Of a stretch of DNA of 64,000 nt, positions 56,279 through 64,000 are shown piece by piece; the first letter of the stretch is position 1; each line of letters begins with the position of its first letter. This DNA comes from Clostridium nigeriense (GTDB taxonomy: Bacteria; Bacillota; Clostridia; Clostridiales; Clostridiaceae), in assembly GCF_900086595.1 (NCBI RefSeq), contig NZ_LT575472.1, positions 1,440,542 through 1,504,541 on the forward strand. Direction: 5' to 3'. Under the pieces are notes generated by a model. That model worked only from the letters and a program-made list of their open reading frames with translations, did not search any database and had not been told where the DNA came from. The position numbers and the translations under genes were made by a program.

Positions 56279-56785
56279 ATGGTTTTAAGAATTACAAAAA
56301 AAGAAGATGTAAATAGAATTATGGATATAATTAATGAAGGAAAAATATCTTTAAAAAATAGCAATGTTGATCAATGGCAAAATGGATATCCAAATGAAGA
56401 TGTCATATTAAAAGATATTGATAATGGTGAAAGTTTCGTATTAGAATATAATAATGAAATTATAGGTACAACTGCACTTTCATTTAGAGGAGAAAAAACA
56501 TATGATAATATTTATGAAGGTAAATGGATATCAAATGGTAAATATGCTGTTATTCATAGAATAGCTGTAGCTAAAGTAGAGGAAATTAAAAGTGTTGGCA
56601 GTGAGATTCTAAAAGAAGCAGAAAAAATATGTTTATTGAAAAATATAAAAAATATAAAAATAGATACTCATGAAGATAATAAAGCAATGCAAGGATTATT
56701 ATTAAAAAACAAATATGAGCATTGTGGTGTAATTTATTTAGAAGATGGAAGCAAGAGAATAGCTTTTGAAAAAGAACTTTTATAA
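56279..56785 (+). CDS. GNAT-family N-acetyltransferase
   Basis: This 168-residue acetyltransferase has IGTTALSFRGEKT near 62 and the conserved beta strand VIHRIAVAKVEEIKSVGSEIL near 100. KIDTHEDNKAMQGLLLKNKYE at 126-146 is the typical end of the acetyl-CoA domain. AAAAGGAG precedes the ATG. The gene is single, bounded by terminators. Substrate unknown. Confidence 0.87.
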   Translation: MVLRITKKEDVNRIMDIINEGKISLKNSNVDQWQNGYPNEDVILKDIDNGESFVLEYNNEIIGTTALSFRGEKTYDNIYEGKWISNGKYAVIHRIAVAKVEEIKSVGSEILKEAEKICLLKNIKNIKIDTHEDNKAMQGLLLKNKYEHCGVIYLEDGSKRIAFEKELL

Positions 56786-56816
56786 AATATAATATTATTA
56801 TATAATAATAAATATT

Positions 56817-56845
56817 AATCCATAGTAAATGCTGTGGATTTTTCT
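56817..56845 (+). terminator. Intrinsic terminator after the acetyltransferase gene
   Basis: AATCCATAG pairs with CTGTGGATT (one G-U), then TTTTC. Confidence 0.8.
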
Positions 56846-56975
56846 TTTGAATTATGATAAAATATTGAGATATTTTGTATGTGAAATAAAATAAGATGGA
56901 ATAATAAAATTAAAATAATATTAATTGAATTATTTTATTTTTAGTATATATAAATTTAAGAAAGGAAATACAGCA

Positions 56976-58703
56976 ATGAAATTAATACTAAAATATTTAA
57001 AAAATTATAAGTTAATTCTTATCTTAAATGTAATATCTGTATTTGGTTTTGCTTTAGTAGAACTTGGAATACCTACTATTATGGCCAAGGTTATAGATAC
57101 TGGAATAATTAATAATGATGTTAATTATATTAAAAGAATGGGATTAGTTATAGCCCTTATTTCTATAATAGGTGTTCTTGGAACTATATTATTAGGATAT
57201 TGCTCATCTAGAATTTCAACAGGAATTACTAGGGACATGAGGAATGATATATTTAAAAAAGCTCAAGAGTTTTCTCATACAGAGTATGATAAGTTTGGAG
57301 TATCTTCAATGATAACCAGAACTACAAATGATGCTTTTGTTCTTTTACAATTTACTAATACACTTTTAAGAACAGCGTTACTTACTCCAGTAATGTTTAC
57401 TGTAAGTTTAATAATGATATTAAGGACTAGTCCTTCATTATCTTTAGTATTAGCTATAGTAATTCCATTTATAATTATTGGGGTTCTTATAATTGCAAAA
57501 ACTTCAGAGCCTTTATCTGAAAAATTACAAAAAAGATTAGATAAATTAAATAGAATTTCTAGAGAAAATTTAACAGGAATAAGGGTTATTAGAGCATTTG
57601 GAAATGATAAACATGAGGCAGAAAGATTCGATGAAACTAATGAGCTATATGCTGATGTATCTAAAAAATTAAACAAGCTTATGGCAGTTTCACAACCAAC
57701 CTTCTTTTTCTTACTTAATATGGCTATAATAGCAATATTCTGGGTATCAAGTAAGATGATTAATGTAGGAACTCTTCAAGTTGGTCAATTAGTTGCATTT
57801 ATAGAATATCTATTCCATGCAATGTTTTCTATTATGCTATTTTCATTAGTCTTTGTAATGTATCCAAAGGCACAAGTATCTGCAAATAGAATTAAAGAGA
57901 TTCTAGATGAAGAACCAATAATAAAAAGTCCAGAAAATGGAGTGAAAGAAACAGAAATTAAGGGTGTTGTAGAATTTGATAATGTAACATTTACTTATCC
58001 AAATGGAGAAGCACCTGTTCTTAAAGATATCTCTTTCAAGGCTAAGAAGGGTGAAACTATTGCTTTTATAGGAAGTACTGGTAGTGGTAAAAGTACATTA
58101 ATTAATTTAATACCAAGATTTTATGACGTAACAAAAGGAAGTATAAAAATTGATGGAGTAGATGTTAGAGACTATGACCTAAAAGCATTAAGAAAGAAGA
58201 TAGGATTTATTCCACAAAAGACTCTTTTATTTACAGGTAGTATTGCTACTAATATTAGATTTGGTAAAAAAAATGCTGAGACTGGAGAGGTAGAATACTC
58301 AGCTAAAGTTGCACAGGCTTATGACTTTATTTCTCGTAAACCTAGAAAGTTTGATGAACCAATAAGTGAAGGTGGCTCAAATGTATCTGGTGGACAAAAA
58401 CAAAGACTTTCAATTGCTAGAGCCTTAGTTAGAAAACCAGAAATATATATATTTGATGATAGTTTTTCAGCATTAGATTTTAAAACAGATGCTATATTAA
58501 GAAAGAAACTTAAATCTGAAACTAAAGAGTCAGTAGTATTAATAGTAGCTCAAAGAATTGGATCAATAATGGATGCTGATAAAATAATAGTCTTAAATGA
58601 AGGTGAAGTAGTAGGTATTGGTAAGCATAAGGAATTACTAAAGACTTGTGAAATATACCATGAAATTGCATTATCACAATTGACAGAGGAGGAGTTAGCA
58701 TAA
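56976..58703 (+). CDS. ABC exporter half-transporter, degenerate-site subunit
   Basis: This 575-residue fused membrane-ATPase half-transporter has six transmembrane helices (about 10-300) and an ATPase domain with Walker A GSTGSGKST near 367. The signature VSGGQKQRLSIARA is near 470. Walker B reads YIFDDSFSALD with Asp where the catalytic Glu is expected. That makes it the non-catalytic site partner of a heterodimer with the next gene, whose start overlaps its stop by one base. The ATG at 56976 follows AAAGGA; the upstream ATG at 56925 precedes that site. Likely exports a drug, lipid or peptide. Confidence 0.92.
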   Translation: MKLILKYLKNYKLILILNVISVFGFALVELGIPTIMAKVIDTGIINNDVNYIKRMGLVIALISIIGVLGTILLGYCSSRISTGITRDMRNDIFKKAQEFSHTEYDKFGVSSMITRTTNDAFVLLQFTNTLLRTALLTPVMFTVSLIMILRTSPSLSLVLAIVIPFIIIGVLIIAKTSEPLSEKLQKRLDKLNRISRENLTGIRVIRAFGNDKHEAERFDETNELYADVSKKLNKLMAVSQPTFFFLLNMAIIAIFWVSSKMINVGTLQVGQLVAFIEYLFHAMFSIMLFSLVFVMYPKAQVSANRIKEILDEEPIIKSPENGVKETEIKGVVEFDNVTFTYPNGEAPVLKDISFKAKKGETIAFIGSTGSGKSTLINLIPRFYDVTKGSIKIDGVDVRDYDLKALRKKIGFIPQKTLLFTGSIATNIRFGKKNAETGEVEYSAKVAQAYDFISRKPRKFDEPISEGGSNVSGGQKQRLSIARALVRKPEIYIFDDSFSALDFKTDAILRKKLKSETKESVVLIVAQRIGSIMDADKIIVLNEGEVVGIGKHKELLKTCEIYHEIALSQLTEEELA

Positions 58704-60487
58704 TGAATAAATTTAAAGCAGTAATAAATAAAATCTCTCCTTTTGTTAAAAAATATAAATGGTCATTTTTTGGTGCAATTTTATTCATAATTTCAGCTGC
58801 TGTTTTTACAGCTATAGCACCAAGAACAGAAGGACTTATAATTACACAATTAACTAAAGATTTTGAAGCAATAGTAAAAGGAATTACAGGAGCCACTGTA
58901 AATTTTAATTATATAATAAAGGTGCTAATATTATTATTCTTTGTTTATATAGGTAGTACAGGATCCACTTTTATAGCTAGCTTTTTATTAACTAATGCAA
59001 TTCAAAACACAATGAAAGATATAAGAAATGCAGTTCAAAGAAAAATAAGTAAGCTTCCTATAAGATATTTTGATAGTAACAGCTATGGAGATGTATTAAG
59101 TAGAATTACTAATGACGTAGATACTATTTCAAATGCTTTACAACAAAGTTTTGTTCAAGTTGTAAATGCAATTTTATCATTAAGTTTAGCATTAATAATG
59201 ATGTATTCTATTAACTTTAAGTTAGCAATAATGGCTACATTAATCATTCCTTTAAGTATATTGATTACTAAAATAATTGTAAATAAATCTCAAAGTTTAT
59301 TTAATAGTCAGCAAAAAGCTCTAGGTAAACTTAATGGTAGAGTACAAGAAATGTACACTGGGTTTAATGAAATAAAATTATATGGTAAAGAAGAAGATTC
59401 TATAAAGGACTTTATGGAAGCTAATGAAGAATTAAGGGCTACAGGATTTAAGGCTCAATTTATATCAAGTATAATGTCTCCTTTAGTAGGACTTGTGAGT
59501 TATTTAGGAATAGCTTTTGTAGGTGTTACTGGAGCTATAATTGCAATCGGTGGTGGTATTACAGTGGGTAATCTCCAAGCTTTTATTCGTTATATTTGGC
59601 AAATAAATCAACCTTTATCACAAGTAACTCAATTATCTTCTGCAATTCAATCTGCAGTAGCAGCAGCACATAGAGTATTTGAATTCTTAGATGAGGAAGA
59701 AGAAACTAAGGATTCAGAAAATCCTATTAAATTAGAAAATCCAAAAGGAAATGTTAGTTTTGAACATGTAAAATTTGGGTATAGCGATGATAAAATTTTA
59801 ATAGAAGACTTAAGTGCAGAAGTTAAAAGTGGTCAAATGGTTGCAATAGTTGGACCAACTGGAGCTGGAAAAACTACATTAATTAATCTCTTAATGAGAT
59901 TTTATGAAATTAAAGGTGGATCAATAAAAATAGATGGTGTAGACATAAGGGATATGAAACGTGAAGATCTACGTTCTATATTTGGTATGGTTTTACAAGA
60001 TACTTGGCTATATAATGGAACTATTTATGATAATATCGAATATGGTAGATTTGGTGCAACTAAAGAAGAAATAATAGAGGCAGCGAAGATAGCCAATGTT
60101 CATCATTTCATAAAAACTCTACCTGAAGGATATAATATGTTCTTAAATGAAGAAGCATCAAATATATCTCAAGGTGAGAAACAACTTTTAACTATAGCTA
60201 GAGCAATTTTAAAGGATCCAGCTATATTAATTTTAGATGAAGCTACAAGCTCTGTAGATACTAGATTAGAATTGCTACTTCAAAAAGCCATGAGAAATAT
60301 AATGAAGGGAAGAACAAGCTTTGTTATAGCTCATAGACTTTCAACTATAAAGAGTGCAGATTTAATTTTAGTTATTAATGATGGAAATATTATTGAACAA
60401 GGAACTCATGAAGAATTAATGAAGCAAGGTGGTTTTTATGAAAATCTATATAATAGCCAGTTTGCAGATAAAGAGGAAGTAAATTAA
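58703..60487 (+). CDS. ABC exporter half-transporter, catalytic-site subunit
   Basis: This 594-residue half-transporter pairs with the preceding one. It has six transmembrane helices and an ATPase domain with Walker A GPTGAGKTT near 390, and a complete Walker B LILDEATSSVD. The signature segment is ISQGEKQLLTIARA, where LSGGQ has become ISQGE, as in many heterodimeric exporters. The N-terminus VINKISPFVKKYKWSFFGA is typical of the second subunit of the EfrAB/LmrCD group. The substrate cannot be inferred. The next gene lies 75 bases on, behind a hairpin. Confidence 0.93.
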   Translation: MNKFKAVINKISPFVKKYKWSFFGAILFIISAAVFTAIAPRTEGLIITQLTKDFEAIVKGITGATVNFNYIIKVLILLFFVYIGSTGSTFIASFLLTNAIQNTMKDIRNAVQRKISKLPIRYFDSNSYGDVLSRITNDVDTISNALQQSFVQVVNAILSLSLALIMMYSINFKLAIMATLIIPLSILITKIIVNKSQSLFNSQQKALGKLNGRVQEMYTGFNEIKLYGKEEDSIKDFMEANEELRATGFKAQFISSIMSPLVGLVSYLGIAFVGVTGAIIAIGGGITVGNLQAFIRYIWQINQPLSQVTQLSSAIQSAVAAAHRVFEFLDEEEETKDSENPIKLENPKGNVSFEHVKFGYSDDKILIEDLSAEVKSGQMVAIVGPTGAGKTTLINLLMRFYEIKGGSIKIDGVDIRDMKREDLRSIFGMVLQDTWLYNGTIYDNIEYGRFGATKEEIIEAAKIANVHHFIKTLPEGYNMFLNEEASNISQGEKQLLTIARAILKDPAILILDEATSSVDTRLELLLQKAMRNIMKGRTSFVIAHRLSTIKSADLILVINDGNIIEQGTHEELMKQGGFYENLYNSQFADKEEVN

Positions 60488-60502
60488 ATATTTATAATTT
60501 AG

Positions 60503-60564
60503 TACCCCACAAAAAGGAAATGCATAGTTTATATTATACTATGTCTTTAAGGTGGGGTATTTTT
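60503..60564 (+). promoter_or_regulatory. Hairpin that can act as terminator and covers a ribosome binding site
   Basis: TACCCCAC at 60503-60510 pairs with GTGGGGTA at 60552-60559, with an inner stem CATAGT/ACTATG at 60523-60528 and 60538-60543, then five T. The 3' arm is also the GGTGGGG ribosome binding site of the next gene, which starts with the TTG at 60563. Confidence 0.7.
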
Positions 60565-61075
60565 GGCTAAAAAAAGAAGGCGTAAAGCAGCAGACTTATT
60601 TGGAGGAAGAAAAGCATACAGAAATAAAGAGCCTATTGTAGATAATAATGAACCTATTATTGAAGAAGTAGAAGAAGGAGCAACAACTGAAGGGCAACAA
60701 ACCAGAGAAGAATTACTAAAGGAATTAGGAATTTTAAATTTAAGTATAGATACAGTAGCTGTAATACTTTTTGCTACATTTTTAAATTTTTATTATGTCA
60801 ATAGCTTAAAGGCACAGGTTTTGGATGAATTATATAATACAAATTTTGAAGGTAACTTCATAGATACAACTGATTTCCCTAAAATAATTAATACTCTATT
60901 TTTATATGGAACTGGAGTTTTTTTAACTTTAAACTATACTCTTTTACAAGAAATTAAATGTGATAACATAAATGATATGAACAATAAAGAAGTATTAGTT
61001 GCTTGGAGATCCTTTTTAGCAAGTTTATTTACATTCTTAGCAGTAATAACAAGTAGAAATAATTTAGAACTTTAA
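60563..61075 (+). CDS. Uncharacterised two-helix membrane protein
   Basis: This 170-residue protein has a very basic start (AKKRRRKAADLFGGRKAYR), an acidic linker PIIEEVEEGATTEGQQ, and two membrane helices (about 62-80 and 110-130). The tail is short. I do not recognise a family. The TTG start at 60563 is the only start suitably placed after GGTGGGG. The ribosome binding site lies in the 3' arm of a hairpin that also looks like the terminator of the ABC exporter genes, so expression may be conditional. Confidence 0.65.
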   Translation: MAKKRRRKAADLFGGRKAYRNKEPIVDNNEPIIEEVEEGATTEGQQTREELLKELGILNLSIDTVAVILFATFLNFYYVNSLKAQVLDELYNTNFEGNFIDTTDFPKIINTLFLYGTGVFLTLNYTLLQEIKCDNINDMNNKEVLVAWRSFLASLFTFLAVITSRNNLEL

Positions 61076-61112
61076 AAATAGCCATAGGATGTATTCTATA
61101 TGGCTATTTTTA
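61075..61112. terminator. Intrinsic terminator between convergent genes
   Basis: AAAATAGCCATA pairs with TATGGCTATTTT around a short inner stem, and has T's on the plus strand. Confidence 0.85.
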
Positions 61113-61168
61113 TGCATTAATAAGTTACTAATAAAGTTATATGTAATAATATAAAGATAAGGTATTTT

Positions 61169-61687
61169 TTATAGTTTTTTAAATTGCTTAGTAATATATC
61201 CACCCTTAAATTGAGTAGGTTCATAAGAAACTATAAAGGCATTTTTTTCAAAGGATTGAATTAAAGATATAACTTCATTTTCTCTACTTCTATGAGAAAC
61301 TATTTCAAGCTTGTATCTTTTTTCTTTATTCATCCCCTCACCTTCATATGTAGTTACTCCAAATTTAAGCTCTCTTAGTTTACTTACTAACTCAGAATTA
61401 TATTGTGTTAAATTTACATGAATTGATCTATATCCAATTGCAAGTTTTTCTTCGATTCTACCTCCAAGATAGATACCAATTCCATAACCTAAAATGTAAG
61501 CGCCTATATTTAAAAAATTCTTCAAGTCAGAAAATACAATTCCTAGACTAACTATGTAAATTATAGCCTCTAAAAAGGCAACCATAGATGCTTGAACTTT
61601 TTTACCTTTAACAACAAAAGTAGTTCTTAATGTTAGAAGTGGAACATAAATCAATTGTAAAATAAAAATAGCTAATGCATTTAGCAA
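61169..61687 (-). CDS. UPF0316/DUF2179 membrane protein
   Basis: This 172-residue protein of the UPF0316 (YebE) family has three N-terminal helices containing IYVPLLTLRTTFVVKGKK and GYGIGIYLGGRIEEKLAIG. A soluble DUF2179 domain follows with GVTTYEGEGMNKEKRYKLEI near 113. The TTG at 61687 lies six bases after GGAGGG; the ATG at 61738 lies upstream of that site. DUF2179 domains are thought to bind ligands, but the function is not established. Confidence 0.85.
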   Translation of the reverse strand: MLNALAIFILQLIYVPLLTLRTTFVVKGKKVQASMVAFLEAIIYIVSLGIVFSDLKNFLNIGAYILGYGIGIYLGGRIEEKLAIGYRSIHVNLTQYNSELVSKLRELKFGVTTYEGEGMNKEKRYKLEIVSHRSRENEVISLIQSFEKNAFIVSYEPTQFKGGYITKQFKKL

Positions 61688-61864
61688 ATTGATCCCTCCT
61701 TTTTGAATAATTATAGTTGAATTAACTAGAATTTGCATATTAGGAAATCCTAATTATATACAGTAAAGAATAGAATTCAAGATAATAAGTTAGATAATAC
61801 TAAAATTTAAAGAATTGCGTAAGTATTATAAAATTAATATTTTTAAAAGAATCATTAGTAAAAT

Positions 61865-61898
61865 AACAAAGAGGCTACTAAAAGCAGCCTCCTTGTTA
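61865..61898 (-). terminator. Intrinsic terminator of the His-rich protein gene
   Basis: AACAAAGAGGCT pairs with AGCCTCCTTGTT with one mismatch; it sits directly after the stop codon. Confidence 0.75.
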
Positions 61899-62207
61899 TT
61901 AGGAATTAATCCATTCAACTACCCCTGGAGTTAATGAAGCGACATCATCTTTACAAACTTTAGTTACAAATAGTAAATCACCAGTTTCTAGAAATACTTT
62001 GATTTTTTCTGATATATCTTTAGCTGAAATATCAGTTTTAACTAAATAACTATCAGGCATAAAGTTAGCCCAAGATCCAAGAGATTTTATAGTTGAAACT
62101 ATATCATAATCATCACGATGATGGTGATGATGTTCATGATCATGATTTTCACATCCACATGAATGAGAATGTTCGTTTAAATAAAATGTTATTGCATAAG
62201 TTTCCAT
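61899..62207 (-). CDS. Cas2/SinR-like ferredoxin-fold protein with a His/Cys-rich loop
   Basis: This 102-residue protein resembles the Cas2/SinR-like family of small beta-alpha-beta proteins in its order of elements: YAITFYLN, IVSTIKSLGSWA, DSYLVKTDISA and DLLFVTKVCKDDVAS. Between the first strand and helix is an inserted loop, about residues 13-31, with several histidines and two cysteines (SHSCGCENHDHEHHHHH). This is a likely metal-binding site. The ATG at 62207 follows AAGGTGG; GTG at 62216 overlaps it. No CRISPR array or Cas1 gene is present, so it is not part of an adaptation system. It may be a metal-sensing or metal-storing member. Confidence 0.65.
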   Translation of the reverse strand: METYAITFYLNEHSHSCGCENHDHEHHHHHRDDYDIVSTIKSLGSWANFMPDSYLVKTDISAKDISEKIKVFLETGDLLFVTKVCKDDVASLTPGVVEWINS

Positions 62208-62444
62208 AATTACCACCTTAAAATATGTTTTATTATTTAGAAAACTATAAATCTTATATTGTATATAATCTTCTTTTATAGTTGTTTATATAATAATATA
62301 TAATTCAAATAAAAGCTAGAGAATTATTTTTAGTTAGTTTTTAAAACTATAATTATACAAATAATAAACATAATAAATATATGAAATTCTACAATTATGT
62401 TGTAGAATATAAAAAATAAATATTTAAAATAAAGGGGGAAGCTA

Positions 62445-63005
62445 ATGAGCAAATTAGATGAAATACTAGAATTTAATAAAAAATTTGTTGAGAACAAGGG
62501 TTATGAAATATACAAAACATCTAAAGAACCAGATAAAAAAATATTAATTTTATCATGTATGGATACAAGACTTACAGATTTATTACCTAAAGCTTTAAAT
62601 ATAAAAAATGGCGATGTTAAAATAGTAAAAAATGCAGGAGCTGCAATTATGCATCCTTTTGGTAGTGTAATTAGGAGTATCGTCGTTGCTATATATGAAT
62701 TTGATGTAGATGAAATATTTGTTATTGGACATCATAGCTGTGGGATGTGTAATTTAAGTACTGATAAATTAATAGAAAAAATAATAGGTAGAGGAATTCC
62801 TTTAGAAACAATAGAAATTCTTGAAAATGGAGGAATAGATATTAAAAATTGGCTTCATGGATTTGATTCAGTAGAAAAATCTATAGAAGATAGTGTGAAT
62901 ACAATAAAGAAGCATCCTTTAATACCAAAGGATATTACGGTGCATGGATTAGCAATAGATCCTGAGACTGGAAAATTAGATTTAATAATCAATGGATATA
63001 AATAA
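62445..63005 (+). CDS. Beta-class carbonic anhydrase
   Basis: This 186-residue beta-carbonic anhydrase interconverts carbon dioxide and bicarbonate. Zinc ligands are C38 in SCMDTRL, H96 and C99 in GHHSCGM, with D40 and R42 as the catalytic dyad. The length and NAGAAIMHPFGSVIRSIVVA segment are those of the short clostridial forms. AAGGGGGA precedes the ATG. It is a single-gene unit closed by a strong terminator. It is separated from the minus-strand His-rich gene by about 240 bases. Confidence 0.95.
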   Translation: MSKLDEILEFNKKFVENKGYEIYKTSKEPDKKILILSCMDTRLTDLLPKALNIKNGDVKIVKNAGAAIMHPFGSVIRSIVVAIYEFDVDEIFVIGHHSCGMCNLSTDKLIEKIIGRGIPLETIEILENGGIDIKNWLHGFDSVEKSIEDSVNTIKKHPLIPKDITVHGLAIDPETGKLDLIINGYK

Positions 63006-63038
63006 AGGATTAAAAGTGTAATTAAATATAAAAGTATA

Positions 63039-63073
63039 AACTTAAGGGGTTGGGTTAATCAATCCCTTAAGTT
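63039..63073. terminator. Bidirectional terminator between the carbonic anhydrase and hydrolase genes
   Basis: AACTTAAGGGGTTG pairs with CAATCCCTTAAGTT (one G-U). The stop codon of the hydrolase gene lies in its right arm. Confidence 0.85.
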
Positions 63074-64000
63074 AAGTATTTATTTATAAAAGTATTAATT
63101 GTTGTCCAATAAAGATTAGGATCTACCTTTGAAGCTTTTGCATGTCCTGCATTTTTAATAGTTAATTTTTCTTTTTCACATTTAGTAGCATTATATAGAG
63201 AATCCATCATTTTATATGGAACAAAATCATCTTGATCTCCATGGATAAATAAAATAGGAGTTTTAGATTTTGCAACCTGATTTAAGGAAGAAGCTTCTCT
63301 TAGTCCATAACCAGCTTTAAATTTAGCAATAACAGAAGATGCATTCATTATAGGAAAATCATGTAATGAATACATGGCTTTTAACTTGTGAGAAAATTGA
63401 TCCCAAACAGAGGTATAACCACAGTCAGCTATTATTGCTTTAACATTAGTAGGTAAGATTTCTCCAGAAACCATACTTACAGTTGCAGCTCCCATAGATA
63501 CTCCATGAAGTATAATTTTAGCATTTTTATTTTCCTTGAGGATAAGGTCTATCCACATTAAAACATCTAATCTATCTATCCAGCCCATGCCAATAGAACT
63601 TCCTTCACTTTTACCATGCGCTCTTAAGTCAGGAATTAATACATTATAGCCCATATCATAAAATTTTCTAGCATAACTACTCATATCAGTTCCTTTACTT
63701 GTATATCCATGGACTGTTATAACCCATGTATTATTAGAATCGTGATTTAATATTTTATATCCATGAAGCTTTAAGTTATCAAAGGATTTAATGTGTACAT
63801 TAGAATATTTAGAGTAATTTAAAAGCCAATTTAAATCCTCATTAATTAACTCTCCACTAGTAGATTCGGCGTCTTTTTTAGATCCAAATATAGATTCTTT
63901 AGAAGTACTAGGATTAAGAGCTAAATTATAAAAATAATTACCTATAATACTTAGAGCTCCAAGGGATAGAGTTCCTAAAACTCCAGTAGAAATTAATATA
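63067..64000 (-). CDS. Alpha/beta hydrolase with N-terminal membrane segment, 5' truncated by window edge
   Basis: This is a serine hydrolase of the alpha/beta fold, running off the right edge of the window. The reading frame continues upstream of the internal Met at 63684. There it encodes WVITVHGYTSKGT, containing the oxyanion HGY motif, so the true start lies beyond base 64000. Nucleophile motif GVSMGAATV near 63490 and the late acidic/His motifs HGDQDDFVPY and NAGHAKA near 63200 complete the triad. The visible N-terminus has a membrane helix (STGVLGTLSLGALSIIGNY). Substrate unknown; similar proteins include lipases and esterases of the Bacillus YqkD type. Confidence 0.88.
   Translation of the reverse strand, partial: ILISTGVLGTLSLGALSIIGNYFYNLALNPSTSKESIFGSKKDAESTSGELINEDLNWLLNYSKYSNVHIKSFDNLKLHGYKILNHDSNNTWVITVHGYTSKGTDMSSYARKFYDMGYNVLIPDLRAHGKSEGSSIGMGWIDRLDVLMWIDLILKENKNAKIILHGVSMGAATVSMVSGEILPTNVKAIIADCGYTSVWDQFSHKLKAMYSLHDFPIMNASSVIAKFKAGYGLREASSLNQVAKSKTPILFIHGDQDDFVPYKMMDSLYNATKCEKEKLTIKNAGHAKASKVDPNLYWTTINTFINKYLT

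Noticed and set aside
56976..58703. Walker B Asp-for-Glu change as a possible inactivating mutation
   Set aside because: A degenerate site in one subunit is normal for heterodimeric ABC exporters; the partner subunit has the Glu.
61899..62207. Cas2-like protein as evidence of a CRISPR locus
   Set aside because: No repeat array, Cas1 or effector genes are present anywhere in the window.

Overview
The window is very AT-rich, dense in genes mostly on the + strand. It has strong purine-rich ribosome binding sites, frequent TTG/GTG starts, clostridial-type intrinsic terminators and CcpA-type cre sites. Together these suggest a low-GC Firmicute of the Clostridium sensu stricto type, probably an anaerobic gut or soil sugar fermenter. 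This placement is inferred from style and gene content. I saw no rRNA, tRNA, phage, insertion sequence or CRISPR array.

Layout. 1-4.9 kb: the end of a purine-type NCS2 permease and a three-subunit molybdenum hydroxylase. 5.2-9.0 kb: an anchored GH20 hexosaminidase, a small HMA-fold protein without CxxC, and a Pit phosphate transporter with its DUF47 partner. 9.0-19.1 kb: a large catabolic locus with two near-twin TIM-barrel epimerases, a LacI-type regulator beneath four operator copies, a KDPG aldolase and an IT/GntP-like permease. It continues with a HyuA-like ATPase, an HExxH protein, a KDG-type kinase and an HPS/PHI pair. 19.2-21.9 kb: a duplicated YcxB-like membrane protein, a DsbA/FrnE thiol protein and a YczE-like membrane protein. 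21.9-26.7 kb: a LicT-type beta-glucoside locus with three RAT antiterminator sites. 26.9-32.7 kb: a PRD activator, fructose-type PTS IIA/IIB/IIC, a second KDPG aldolase and a PPi-type phosphofructokinase. 32.8-39.2 kb: ribosomal protein L25/Ctc with a structured leader, an orphan response regulator with a BTAD-like C-terminus, and a 1377-residue LPXTG adhesin. 39.2-48.4 kb: a YeeE/YedE pair, an L,D-transpeptidase, DegV, a GH36 alpha-galactosidase, and assorted small genes. 48.4-56.2 kb: an RpiR regulator, alpha-glucoside PTS, GH4 6-phospho-alpha-glucosidase, EDD-type dehydratase, a third KDPG aldolase and a KDG kinase. 56.3-64 kb: an acetyltransferase, a heterodimeric ABC exporter, a DUF2179 protein, a His-rich Cas2/SinR-like protein, a beta-carbonic anhydrase, and an alpha/beta hydrolase running off the right edge.

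The theme is carbohydrate and sugar-acid catabolism, with three separate loci each built around a KDPG-type aldolase. The best candidates for something undescribed are the 9-19 kb locus, which joins a hydantoinase/oxoprolinase-like ATPase, a putative zinc hydrolase and an HPS/PHI pair to KDG chemistry, and the 48-56 kb locus. The latter reads as a route for an alpha-glucosyl sugar acid: PTS import, release of glucose-6-P, then semi-phosphorylative Entner-Doudoroff breakdown of the aglycone. Several genes also have RNA-level control signals: RAT sites, a mini-ORF/hairpin leader before rplY, and buried ribosome binding sites.
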